The translations under genes were made by a program, and so were the position numbers. 64,000 nucleotides of DNA, taken from positions 124,001 to 188,000 of the forward strand of contig JBEWZL010000179.1 in NCBI GenBank assembly GCA_045837725.1, read 5' to 3'. Position 1 is the stretch's first letter. Each line of letters begins with the position of its first letter. Source of the DNA: Vermamoeba vermiformis (taxonomy: Eukaryota > Tubulinea > Echinamoebida). Shown one piece after another: positions 10,906 to 23,485 of this stretch. The notes under the pieces are model-generated. The model saw only the letters and a list, made by a program, of their open reading frames with translations, made no database searches and was not told where the DNA came from.

Positions 10906-12725
10906 TTAATTAGGCCAGCCAAGGGTTTGATACAAATACTGTTTAAACAACATGCTTTCTTGTCTCGGGAAAGCTTTGAGATCGTTAAAATTGAATTGTT
11001 CAATCTCTTCTGCGAGCTTGTGTACTTGGCAATAATACAGATAACCTCTCTTGCTCTATAATATAATTATTAGTATAATTGTACGCTAATCTTAAGACAA
11101 GATTTGAGTTGGATGTACCAAAAAAAACAACTTACCAGCTCTACGGCAATATCAGCTTGATGTCCAGCCATGAGACTATTATTAGGCACGACTATAAGGT
11201 CTTTGCCAGCCTCGAGCACATCCAACACAGTGCCAGCACCTGCGTGCCCAATCACGAGACTGCATCCAGCAACTTCATGCACGAGCGTGTCTTTGTAACG
11301 ATAGATCTCCACATTGAACTTCTTGTTGTTTTCAAATTTGCGAAGTGCCACTGGTTCATAGACACCTTTGCCTATTAACAAGAAAGTTAGCGGATCCGTT
11401 AGATCAGCTCATTTCAATACAAATTTTCGCATAGTAATATCTTATTATATAGCCATCGACTTACCCATTTGCACGTGCATGCCAGTGTAGCCAAGTTTAA
11501 TAAGCTTATCGACAAAATCTTCATCGTCTACTGCGCGGATCAAGTCGTCAAACAGCGTGCTTCCAACAGTCACTAACACGTAGCCTTGACCAGGTGATCG
11601 GGCACGAACAGTTTGAGCGACTTGATTATGATCTAATAGTAATATTAATAGCTATACATCAATTACAACAATAAGAGTGCCGAGCCTAAGTAAAAAAATA
11701 TATTGACACGTGTCATACCTCAAGTGACACGTCATTATATTCATACCTAATGGCAATCTGCCGGTGTATCTCGCGTGTTTGTTGCGATGCAAAAGTGGTG
11801 ACCATTGCACGGTGAAAAGATCAACGAACGGCGCTAAGATCTTCGCGGTGAATGAGAAGTGATGCACGCACGCAAAACTTTCAGCGAGCACTGTCTTGCT
11901 GTCGATGAGACCCAAGTACTAAACATAAGCAAATTAATATGAAAGTATTTCTCATACAAGCGGGTGCTACGTACATTCAAAAACAACGAAATAGCGCAGA
12001 TCGGGACACACGTGCCAGGGCCATTTGCAAGCACCTATAAAAAATAACATTAGTTTAAATAGACTTATATAATAGGATAACAATATTTGCTACGTCATAA
12101 TATGGGGCATAAATGCGAGTCTGAAAAATGACCTACCAGATCCGGTTGGTTTTTGACCACGACGTTCCAAGAGAATAAGAGTGCTTTGAGCGTAGTAAAT
12201 ATAGATGTGATATAGGACTGGCCTACTTCGCGACTGCGGGGAATTCGAATCACTGAGTAGTCTTGAGGCGCTGTACCGTGAGCGGTTTCGAAGGCTTGAA
12301 GTTTGCTGTCAGAACCTGAATCTGTCTGAGCAACTACATAAATGCGTGGACTACGCATTAAATATTAATAATAGTCGTAGCATTGCTTTAAGGTATTCTT
12401 AGTTACCTAAATTGCGTAATATCAAGAGTATTTAAAAATCGGAACATTTCAGCTGTGTGGCCACCTAATAATAAAGTATTAAATATTATTTATCTTCGTC
12501 TTATTGAAATTGCAGACATTATATATTCAATTTCTAAAATGATTAACCAATTTTTAAAATTAATGGAAAAAATTGCTTACCAGATCCGAGCACTATCATC
12601 GTCTTTAAAGGTGCTTTCATTGCTGGCTGACCTCTCCATAATTTTTTTAATCGTAAAATAACAAAAAGTATTAAGACTATGGCTGCGGATACAAATCCGA
12701 CTTTAACAAACAGATGGAGCTGCAT
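10906..12725 (-). CDS. ALG14-ALG13: fused ALG14-ALG13 UDP-GlcNAc transferase
   Basis: The N-terminal half is ALG14-like. It has a membrane anchor (AAIVLILFVILRL, residues ~14-27), MIVLGSGGHTAEM, IPRSREVGQS, KNQPDLVLANGPGTCVPI and VDLFTVQWSPL. The C-terminal half is ALG13-like: GYVLVTVGSTLFDDLI, then YKDTLVHEVAGCSLVIGHAG and VVPNNSLMAGHQADIAVEL. Together these subunits add the second GlcNAc to dolichol-PP-GlcNAc on the cytosolic face of the ER; ALG14 anchors and ALG13 is the catalytic GT28 half. Exon frames run continuously from the ATG at 12725 to the TAA at 10906-10908, about 10 exons, with no stop or new start between the halves. An intron near the junction (about 11640-11750) contains the palindrome TGACACGTGTCA. 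Fused forms are known in some protists (Entamoeba, kinetoplastids). Confidence 0.9.
11704..11715. repeat. intronic palindrome TGACACGTGTCA (copy 1)
   Basis: An exact 12-bp palindrome with a CACGTG core in an intron of the ALG14-ALG13 gene. A partial copy (TGACACGT) lies at 11724-11731. Confidence 0.9.
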
Positions 12726-12909
12726 TGTGCTTTGATCAAGTGAATTGTTATATCTGTCTTGTCATCCAACTAGATTTATCCTCTATTGTGGTCGGTGACG
12801 TGGCTGTCAAATTGAAAATTCCACGTGCCAAATCCAATTTTTTTATGGGCAGCTATTTTATTGCAGATCAAGCAAGCAAGGCCACACAAGCCTCATATTT
12901 TTATTGTAT

Positions 12910-14711
12910 ATGTCTGTTAGCTCACGTAACACAAAAGCTCCTCAACGTACAATCATAAGCAATGGAAAACTAAGTCTGGTTCAAATCTGTCTTGACAACA
13001 TCGTCAATAATATTGATTATTGGGCGGCTTACTTGGATCCAATAACACTAAATAAGAGCAAATGGATTCTCACGCCCTTTGATGCCTTGCCCGAGCCACA
13101 GCGATTTATTCCTGCTTTGATCTCTAGATTGAGCAAAAAATCAAAACTCAACGAAAGAACGCTCGGAGTATTCTTGATTCATAATTTAGAACACCTCTCT
13201 ATAACAGCACCCTTTGTAAATGATTCTTTCATCGAGCTAATTTGTAAACGGTAAGAGATCAAGATGGACTATTTAGGAAAATAAAAAGAACAAAAACCCG
13301 CGAAATATTTTTACACAGCTAATAACCAAAATAATATTACCAAAATTAATACTAATTTATTTAATTAAAACTAGGTGTCCTGCATTGCGCTACTTGGATG
13401 TGTCAGGAAACAAAAATGTGTCCAACCTTTCTGCGCGGACTATAGGTACGATTTAATAGCCAAATTAATTGAATATTCTAATTATAATCTATAGCGTGGT
13501 ATTGTCAAAATATCGAGCATTTGAATATCTCTGGAACAAAAATGATAGAGCAGGGCGTTTTGCTCTTGATCCGAAAATATCAATCAAATCTCAAATCTCT
13601 AGATGTATCAGGCCTCAATATTACCAATACTACAGGTACGATATTACATTTATAAAGCTGGATCTGCTGTAAAAACTAAATTTTTTAATTTATTTCTAGT
13701 TATGGCAATAGCAGACAATTGCAGTAATTTAGAAAACTTAAGTATATCATCGTGCGAACAAATTGGAGATGAAGGAATGGCATCAATTTTTGCAAAATGT
13801 CACGCGCTCCGGTCACTTAACGCGAGTGTCCTGTGGTCAGTCTCTGATTTTGGAGTCCTTGATCTGGCGCAGTGCAAAGCCCTTACCGAGCTCGATATTT
13901 CCTCTAGCAACGTACGTCATTTCGATTGACACGTGTCAATTTTTCGACACGCGAAGATCCACATCCGCAAGGGTACTTATTGCTGACACTTTACTCAGGT
14001 GTCTGATGAAGTGATTGCTCCGATATTACAGTCATTGCCTGGCCTCGAGAAGCTCAACCTTGCCAACAGTGCGAACATGGCACTGCACAACGTCTTCGCA
14101 GCCCTCGCTCATTGTCCAGCCCTACACTTCTTGGACATTAGCCATCCTCCTCGCGGCACAATGTACCTCGGCCTCCAAGGACTCACGGGTCTCACTGAAC
14201 TACGTGCCCGCTCAGCTCTGGACCACTATTCGCTGCCATCACTGCGCTCTTTAACTGCCCTTCAAGTGCTGGATCTGTCCATGAACAGTGCTGTCGATGA
14301 TGAGACACTGACACCTCTGACCTCGTTATCGTCCCTGCGTCAACTAGATCTCCATCAGAACGAGTACATGAGCTCTCAAGGACTCGCCGCTGTACTTCAA
14401 GCCAACACGTAAGCACGTCAAAGTGACACGTGTCACATCTAACAATCGCTCAATTTAGGCAGCTAGAAGTGCTCGATATTGGTGCGTGTCCACTCATTGA
14501 CACACCACAGCTGATCAACGCCCTCACTGCGCTTAAAGAACTGCGCGACATTAATTTAACAGGCAACAAAACTGTGACCGTGAAACATGTCAATGCACTA
14601 CTCGCACTGCCACTGCTGCAACGAATTAACATTACACGATGCTCATTAATACCAACAATTCAGTGCTCTAAATGGCAAGAACTGTATAAGCACATTACCT
14701 GGATCTACTAA
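12910..14711 (+). CDS. leucine-rich-repeat protein, ZYG11/AMN1-like
   Basis: The ATG at 12910 begins MSVSSRNTKAPQRT. An N-terminal segment of ~110 residues (LSLVQICLDNIVNNI ... LPEPQRFIPALISRLSK ... LGVFL) resembles the N-terminal module of ZYG11/ZER1-type proteins, which act as CUL2-type E3 substrate receptors in animals. About a dozen RNI-type leucine-rich repeats of 24-27 residues follow, such as CPALRYLDVSGNKNVS, CSNLENLSISSCEQIGDEGM and ALTELDISSSNVSDEVI. Five short introns interrupt it, and two of them (13914-13999 and 14409-14458) carry TGACACGTGTCA. The stop is TAA at 14709-14711. It converges on PIEZO with only 62 bp between stops. Substrate-receptor function is inferred from the fold; the family call is moderate. 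Confidence 0.72.
13927..13938. repeat. intronic palindrome TGACACGTGTCA (copy 2)
   Basis: An exact copy in a short intron of the leucine-rich gene at 12910. Confidence 0.9.
14424..14435. repeat. intronic palindrome TGACACGTGTCA (copy 3)
   Basis: An exact copy, extended to a 14-bp palindrome (GTGACACGTGTCAC), in the last intron (about 50 nt) of the leucine-rich gene. Confidence 0.9.
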
Positions 14712-14773
14712 AATTAAATCTCATTCAATCACAACAACTGATGAAAGAACCATTTTTGTGTATTTACATGAAT

Positions 14774-17700
14774 TTATTCATCTTTTGGTTTGGGTTCTTT
14801 GAACCGAGGTTTTTTCGGCAGAGTACGCAAGATGAGCCGTTCAGGTGATCGATACAACTCAATTAGTTCACGATATAACGATTCTTCGAGCTCCAAATCT
14901 CCGTCTTGTCGAGCCAAGAAAATATCTTTGCAGAATGTTCTCAACTCCTCCACTTCGTTCATGTCGGTGAACATGATGCGCGTGTATCGCTTGGTCAGTG
15001 CTAAACGAACAAATCGACCCACAGTCAAGACAACACCAACATCTAATGAAGCAGTTAGAATTGTTACAGGATGATTAGGATGTACTACATACATAGACCA
15101 ATAATGCCCTTGGCTGAGAGCAATGACAAGCTAGTTGACACGACGTTTGACACGGCTGCAACTGTCAACTCGTCCGAGGCAAAGAATCCTTCAGGATCGG
15201 CTTCTTGCACGTTCCAATAACGCATGTACTGCGTGACTGGCTTGCCATTGACTGTGATGTTGTACTCTGAGGTGACGAGCTTGAACACCACGGACACGTA
15301 AGACCGGAAGCCCAAAACACTGTCAAGGACATTAGTTTAATGTTTGTGATCGAGTTCTAGGATTCAACTTACCTGATCTGATTTGAGACTGGCAAACGAT
15401 AGAACCGCGGGAACAAGTCTCTAATGACGAATGATTCATTGCGCCCTTGCAGCGTGTCCAAAACACTTGACATTTCTTCTTCAGTTAATATCTTGTAGCC
15501 CTTTGTGCTCAACTCCAAGTGCTGCATAAATGTTAGAACGTAATTCTTGCTAGTAAATTCTATTGACACTTACGTCCTTAGGCAAGTCACGTCTGAAGGT
15601 GAACTCGTAGGTCATTCGTGTAGGAGCACCACGTTCAAGTCTTGCAGTCAATGCTTCTAATGACGGAGCTGTGATGGACCAAACATCGCCCGAGGTCAGC
15701 GTCATGTTCATGATCTGCATGTTGTTCTGGTCGTCCTTCGATAAGAACACGTATCGATGCCGCATGAGCTCAAAGGTCTCGTCGTCAATCATATTTGTCA
15801 TGTCATCTGTTGACAGCCACGCGTCATAGAGCGGACCATAGCCATCAAACGCGAGTGTCGCACCAAAGTACCGCACGGAGTTAGCTTGATTGCCTGGCGC
15901 GTCCTCCATCAGTGCTAACAACGGGAACCAAATCACAGTGACGAGCAATATGAACAGACCGAGGCCAATCAACAACTTGATCCACCAAGGCTGTTTGTCA
16001 CCTGGTCGCCGTTCAGTTCTTCGTTCATGTTCGATACGACAGAGCACGTCAAACATGTCATCGTAAAGGTCTTCAAGCTTGAGCCACTCAAAGAAACTTA
16101 ACGCCGTTGTCGTGGTAGTCCAGTCGAGAAGTGTGCTCAATTCCCACAAGAACGGGATGGCACGGAACACCATGAAGACGATTCTACGTGTAATGCCAGG
16201 GTGATCTTCATCGGTCAAAAATCGACCTTGCGGCACACTTGGATAGCCGTGATAGAGCTGCAATCCAGACGTGAATAAATACGCCAGCTTTAGCATGTAG
16301 AAGATGATGAATGCAGGACTAGCCGTGAATTGCCTGTGAAACAAAAAGTGTCAAAAATGACACGTGTCATGAGGTCACTACAAATGGACTTACAGATTGT
16401 TGATGTAAGGCATGTAGAAGATCAAATAGACGTGATAAAATATCACCATTGAATAATGCCACAACAACTTGACGGTCTTAGCACGGTACAAGAACAAAAC
16501 ACGCTCCACGAGAATGAAGATGAATTGCACGAGAATTGTCATGACATAGATGGTAGGCAAACGATTCTCCAAAATGAACTAGCGATGATCATATTAGTTA
16601 ATTAGGTCTGGCTTAGACAAGCAAAACACGTACGTAAATGATGTTGCCACCTTCACCGCCCGTGAAATCTCCAGGAATGAGGAGCAAAAAGAAGAAACAG
16701 ATGATTTCTGCGAGGAGTTAGTACGATAAACAATGTGCCTAATAAATGACGTACCTGCAATGAACTGTGCTGGATACACATCGCGTCCAACCTTCACCAT
16801 CAGCAGCGTGCCAAAGTGTCTTCGGATCATAATAGAAAGCCCGCAAAGCAGTTTCGGTCGTGATGTTGCGGCAGAGCTTGCAACCGTACTGCATCAAGCG
16901 GAATATCTTCAAATTCGCCTGACTTGGGACTACCAGGGCTCGACAGCAATGCGCTGGTACGTCGTGCGAGTAGGGCTGGTGTAGTGCCTGTCTCGAGGTC
17001 AATGGATATGCCAGGCTGAATTGGATCGCTGTTGCTTCTTTTGCCACGTGGCGTAGTTGGTGCAGACGAGATGAACTGAGGTGTGCGACGCGTGTCACTG
17101 CTCATCGGGAACGGATCATCATTATCAGAACTAGTTCTCTCCTTCTCTTCTTCCTCTTTCTTTTTCTTGTTAAGGTCTGGTGGCTTCGTAAAGTTCCACA
17201 GTCCGTGTTTTTTCAAGTTATGTCTGTGGAACAACACTGACAAGAGTGTCACCAAGTCCCAAAATGCAGCCAAGATGTAAGCCTTGTCAAACTTGTAAAC
17301 TCCGACCAAGAACGGGGCGGAGAACAACCGTGCGTCATTTTGAATATTGCACGTGGGCTCAGAGCATTGTGGCTGTATGCCCCAAATGTGACCTTCGTTG
17401 GCTTGACAGTCACAAAAGATCGAGAATTGATAAACGAACTTGACCACCAAAACGAAGTCCAGATATAATATTACGAAGCGCCAGTAATTCTGTAAATAAG
17501 TAGATGAATGTCATATTTGAAACCGAGTTGTAACTTACGGTGTGAGGACGCGGCTTCTCGAGCAATGCGTACAAGAACATTGTGATTGGCAGCACAATCG
17601 CGAGGATGTTGGCGTGCACAACGGCAGTGAACATCATCAGCACGAAGACCAAGTACTGCGAGTATCGCTGTGACACTTTCTGAAGGCCAATCGCGATCTT

Positions 17701-20700
17701 GGCAAAGCTGGATCGGTTGTACTCGTAGAGGTGCTTGTGATGAGCATACGACAGTCTATCCAGCAAATAAATGAACTTTTCTGTTGCTACTGCAATTGCT
17801 TCAGGTGTCTCGCAGCAAACTTTCTTTGGCTTTTTCTTCGTGTTGTCAATGATCGGCTCTTCAACGATGAGAGAGGCGTTGTCTGGTGTAGTTGTTTCTT
17901 TGCTCCTGCCAAGACTGTCGAGACTGATGTTTAATTCTATCTCCCGCGAGGTGTTCAATGAACTGTCACTTTCGCTACTACAACTCAAACAGTTAGATTA
18001 CACGTGTCATTTATATTTTTTTGTAGAATTTCTTACTCTGAATCGCTTTCTAAGGCCACGAATATCTCAGACTGCATCTCTTGTTTCTTTTTTTCCTCTT
18101 CTCGCTTTTGTTCTTCTTTAGCTTGGTCCGCTGCAGCAGTTGTTTCCGTAGGTAAAGGTAGGCTCAGTCTTGAAGAACTTAATGACTGTAGACGCTTGAT
18201 GTCAATCACTAGATCTGACAAGGCCTGCTGTTGAGATGCAATGTCACCTTGTGGTGCATTTTGAATGTTGGACGTGGCGTTTAACATTGCTGCTTGGCCT
18301 CTTTGTTCGATCATTGTCCACAGCTCATTCTGTCTTTGTCGGCATTCCCTCACTTTGCAAAGTTAATGTCTATTGCGTGCCATGTGTAATACTTACGTGT
18401 CTCCAATTGCTCTTTTCTACGGGCTTTTTGCTCGCGTAACAGATCGAGCTCCTTTATCTTCCTTTCCTTGTACTCGATGTATTTTTTAACGGCAAGTACA
18501 GTCGCTTTTTGTTCTTCCAATTCCATCGCTTTTACCACCAAATCGAACTCTGGTCGCGAATAGAACTGCACTCAAATTAGAATTGAAATGTATCAAGCGC
18601 GTGAAACATACCCAGCGCTGTGCGTGCAACAGCAAGAATATCATGTAATCGAAAACTACCCAGTCCGTTGCCTCGCCTCGCTTTCTAAAGCCAACAATGT
18701 TTTGCCAATCTTCGGGCAAAGTACTGCCCTCGAAGATAGGTGTTTGATATGCCAATCTCACTGTCAATACTGCATAGTTGTAGTATCTAGACCATTGCCA
18801 CAACGAGTCTCTTCGCTTGAAGAACTCGTGACCGGCATAGAGATACAACAGTGAAAAGAGCACGTAACCTACTGACAGGGCATCTGCTTGCACTGTCGCG
18901 AAGACAAACACAATGACCAAGACAAAGTACTGTGAGTATCTGAACACGTTGAATTTGAGCGAGTTGGTCCAATAGCGCGAGTGGCGGGCAAAGTCTTCGA
19001 GCACGTTGGTGCACTCGATGATTGACTGCCAGTACTGTGAGCTTCGTAGATTCTCCAAGCCAGGTTGCAACTTGTAGATGTGCACGAATACATAGTAGAC
19101 CAAGAAATCGACCAACAAGTGATAGCTGGTAGGCAGCTGAATGCCAAGCCAATATTGCCAACTCTCAGGCAGCACTCTCCATGGAGCATACGCCAGATCT
19201 AAATAATGAATATTAGCTACCTACAACGTGGATTAGGAATTGCGTGTCTTACTCGTTGGCACTCCCAAGTTGAGCGCGTATTGGAACACAATGCCAAGCA
19301 TTAAGATCAATGAGACAGCGAACTGAAACACCCTGGTCTCGAAGATGTGTCGTGGGATGGTCACACAGACGCCTAGCAATAAGAGGTAGCCTGTTGCAAA
19401 GACGTTGTAGCGCACTAGAACTGCGATGACAAGTGCAATGAGCGTGCACTGATAGAACGAGACATTGAACAGGTTGGAGAGGTACCACTTCGCGCCTTCT
19501 TTGAACTCGGCACGGTGGAACTTTCCTGTCAATGTCGGTGCAAAGCGAGGTGCGTAATTGAAAAGTGTAATCTCGTATTTGGCTGGAGCTGCATTCCAAA
19601 GTGTCAACTCATCCACTGAGAAGTCATGCGAGTCCGTGGTGGACACATTATCAAGGGCCTAATGAATGTTAGACGAAATGAACGTGTGCTGAATCAAATA
19701 CCGTTTCTTGGCTTACCAGGCTCATTTGAGCCATGTAATCATGCTTCCACCTGCGTGCAACTCGCGACATCATCACGCACAATATAATTGCCGCATAACC
19801 CTTAGAACACATTAGTTTTATTCGTACCGTATATTAAATAAGAATACATACTCCGACCAGCTTAAAAGTCGAATCCTCGATCAAAAGACCAATCCAGCGC
19901 AGCAACGTGGTATCTTCGAGGATTGCACGAGCTGGGAATTGATAAGCCATTTGTGCCAACGTTAATAGCTTTTAACAGAAGTTAGTCCTGAATGATAACT
20001 ATGAACTCTTATTACCATCGAGTAGATCATCAAGAAGAAGCCAGAATCGTCTAGGCCACTTGTCAGAGGCATTAACACCAATACGAGCAATAGATAGAAC
20101 ACATTCAACGCTGATATCGGTGATAAAACAACGATGAAGGTGACAATTGCAGTAAGCTTTTGCGCGTGTATGATAAGGAATCGCTTGGCAATGTTAACCA
20201 CGTGTGGTAAAGCTATTGACTTCTCAAGCACTTGGCGATACTCGCGAGTCTATCCTTTGTTAGTAATCACAATAGTCATCGTGCGTCTTACCTCTGGACC
20301 GTAAAGGAAGGCTTTGTATTGAATCACGCTGAACAAGAAGACACCACTGTTGCCGAGCAATCGCCAGAACAATGGCTCGTCAAATGCGTACAAACCAATG
20401 TCTTGGAGCGAAATAACTGATCGAAGTCTTAGTAAACATAATATTAAGGTGTCCTCGATACTTACAGTCGTTAGGCGGGTACACAGACTGCAACCACGAT
20501 GAAAACTTCTCGAACTGGTAGATGTAGCGCGAGATTAATACCAAGCCTGAATAGAGCACGAGAATGATCCAGAACTTGGAGATGTAGAATGGTGCATCTC
20601 TCGTCTTCATGTGAATGAGCAAGCAAACAAAGGTGAATAACAAGTACACCATGTTGATGATGCTGAGCTGCGTAGTGATGGCAGCGATATAGACCACAAA

Positions 20701-23302
20701 GTAACACACTGTCAAGCCATACTCGTGCCACACGTGTTGAATGGCAGCAATAATGAAATACTGTCGTCGCGGTGATTGTGCGCGCTTTTCCATTGCCTCT
20801 CCTACAAGCGAATGCGTTAGTCTGGATATTTAAAATTCATCCCAACTTACTCTTCTTTCTATTTACAAACGCAATGAGTTGCCATTGAATGATGGCAAAC
20901 AACAGAATAATCAAGTGATATAACAAGCCTTCGAACACGAGATCGCGGTGGTTAAAGTGATAGAGTCCAATCACCCCAGCCATTGGTCCATCAGCTCCAG
21001 GCGTCCAATACAAGTTCCACGAATACACCAATGACACCACGAGGAAGCAGTACAGCACAAGCACGAACCAGAAGCGCTTGGCAAACCTCGGGAATACGGC
21101 GAACAGGATGAAGATAATTACTAACAACATGTTAATATAGCACTAAGATCGATAAAGATACGTACAATATCCTGCGCGAATCAAATTAATGGTAGCCAAT
21201 GATGCCATGTATAGACCTGCGAGCGATAGCTTGTACGAGTTCTCTAACACCCACTGTGCAAATGCTTCTAAAGCACGTTTTCCTTTGCTGATGTGCTCTT
21301 CAGATAACATGTCTGCCAGCATGCCATTCTCGCCTTTGATTGACACGCTCGACTTTAAATCTACGTGTTTTTCCTCGACACTTTTATCTTCATCTTCCTC
21401 GTCCTCCTCGTCTTCTTCGTCTTTTGATGCTACATACAACCGTTAGCCGTACTCTTACTGATTTTATGGAGTCCTTACGCAAGGGCTGCAATTGATGAGA
21501 ATCCTGCGAGTCTGACAAATCACCTGCGTCTTCTGAATTCGCGTCCAATATGCTGCGATGATAGCACGTCAAGATGAGGATGTAGAACGCCCAGCACTGT
21601 AGACCGAGCCACAGCCAAATAGCATCGAATTTAACGAGGCCAAACGTAGCCCAACCCGACGACTTCACATGGTTAGTACAATTAGACAACTGACTTTGGG
21701 CACTTACGTTTCCATCATTAATCGGAAGATTGAAAAGGTACTGCGACACGAGCCAGACGGCGAAATAACATGCCAATGAAGGCAAGAACTTGACACGATC
21801 GAGTTGTTCGTGATGACTAACTGCACCAACGAAGACAGCCAAAAGCAAGACAAATCCGAGAAATGATGGCACGAGCAGTGCTACTATTAATAGCACCACG
21901 TGGCAGAGTTTGCGCCCATGCCTTCCGAGGAACTTTTGCACCTTTTCTTCTTTTTCAACGACTCCAGCATTCAAGTGCGTGCTGTACCATGCCGAGGTCT
22001 TAGTTTGGAAAGGTGCCGGATATAATTTTACAACCATAAATTCGCGGAATCGATACGACAACTACGTCATAAGGGTTAGTGGACATTAGTTGGCAATACT
22101 AAGTACATACCAATACGAACAATAATAACGTTGCTATCCATCCAGCAGCCAATCCAATAAACGCAAAGCTTGGTTTGAATTCTGTATAGTGAAACAATCC
22201 AAATATTTGTCGTCCATTAAACGACGAGTTGTCTCTGACCCACGGAATTTGAAAGGTGTAAATTACAATAATATCGATTGTCGTGTAAATAAGTAGCCAT
22301 ATCCAACATCTAAACATCAGTATTAACACTATCACACTATAATTTAATGGTAATGACTTACTTCTCTACGATCGAATTGATATTTAGGGTCATGAGTCCT
22401 TTGTACAGCAATATAATCAAGAATGCCATGAAGAACACGAGGTGCATAAATGATGAAAAGCTAATGCCGACTAAAAATAACGTGCACAATATCGCTACAT
22501 CATTGACAGCTGGCAATTTGTGGTGCGTTGGTCGATCAAAATCTAGTTCGATTTCGTTAATACAATGGTGCTATTATGCTTCATTAACGTACTCCTTTGT
22601 GAGAATATATGTCCATTTTGAAATAATATCAGCAATAATGTGCTTATAAGCAGCACTGCAATGTCGGGAAGAATGTACTGTGCGGCTTCATCAGAAGTTT
22701 GGATCCTGCGTGAAATTTAGGAATTACAATAAAATATTATTATACTTATGATACTCACTTTGGAAACCCGATAAAATCAAGGCTATCAGATCCGCTAAGG
22801 CCGGCAAGGTGATACAGTGATTGAAATACAATGTGCCCGAGGCACACAACTACGCCAATGAAGAAAATAAACGTCGCCAATGCTCTTCCAAATGATTCTG
22901 TATGAAATTTGATAAATACGTAATTTACGAAATTATTGCAGATTTTCAAAAATTAATTGAATATTTTTTTCCGATAGAACTTACTTCGAGCCTGCAACAA
23001 GTGATGCGGCATCCATAAAATATTGCAGAGAAAGCATAATAAATAAATATATGATACAGCGCTCACTCTGCTCACAGATGCTGATCACAAACGGTTAGAA
23101 TTGAATTTAAAATTGAAAATAAATTATAATTTCGCAAAAGAGTACCTCCTAATAATGTAATTGGCAATATCCATTGATAAACAAATAAATAAGCTCCACT
23201 AGTTTTTCTGCTATTGATCGGATTTGATAGAGCCCGAAGTCGTGCTAGGAACTTTGACCTTCCTCGAGCAGACTTGGCCCATAGGTTGCGTAATTGTTGC
23301 AT
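14774..23302 (-). CDS. PIEZO: PIEZO mechanosensitive cation channel
   Basis: A very long multi-exon membrane protein (around 2,300 residues by eye, more than 30 exons) runs from the ATG at 23302 to the TAA at 14774-14776. Dozens of hydrophobic helices fill the N-terminal blades (about 16.4-23.3 kb). An acidic cytosolic loop lies at about 21350-21430 (repeated EDEEDE), and a basic/acidic coiled-coil-like stretch at about 18050-18500. The universal PIEZO signature PF-x2-E-x6-W is present as PFLWELSTLLDW (about 16128-16163). The C-terminus reads KGIIGL ... VGRFVR ... FTDMNEVEELRTFCKDIFLAR and ends LYRSPERLIL before a Pro/Lys tail, as in animal PIEZO. The protein forms trimeric stretch-gated Ca2+-permeable channels in the plasma membrane. 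Introns near 16358 and 17998 contain the TGACACGTGTCA palindrome or a one-mismatch version. It looks intact. Confidence 0.95.
16358..16369. repeat. intronic palindrome TGACACGTGTCA (copy 4)
   Basis: An exact copy, 14-bp palindrome ATGACACGTGTCAT, in a PIEZO intron. A one-mismatch copy (TTACACGTGTCA) sits in another PIEZO intron at 17998-18009. Confidence 0.9.
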
Positions 23303-23485
23303 AATAATATTAATGTGATGATCATTGTGCTGCGGTCATTTACCCGCGATGAAAAATAAAACCTCATACGAACTCACTTAAAATTCCTTGCAAACCATTT
23401 ACAAGCGGCAAAATGCACACGATGAACTCTGTTTATTTATTTATTATCGGATTAGCTTTCATAAAAAGCCTCAAAGCAGCTGGTC

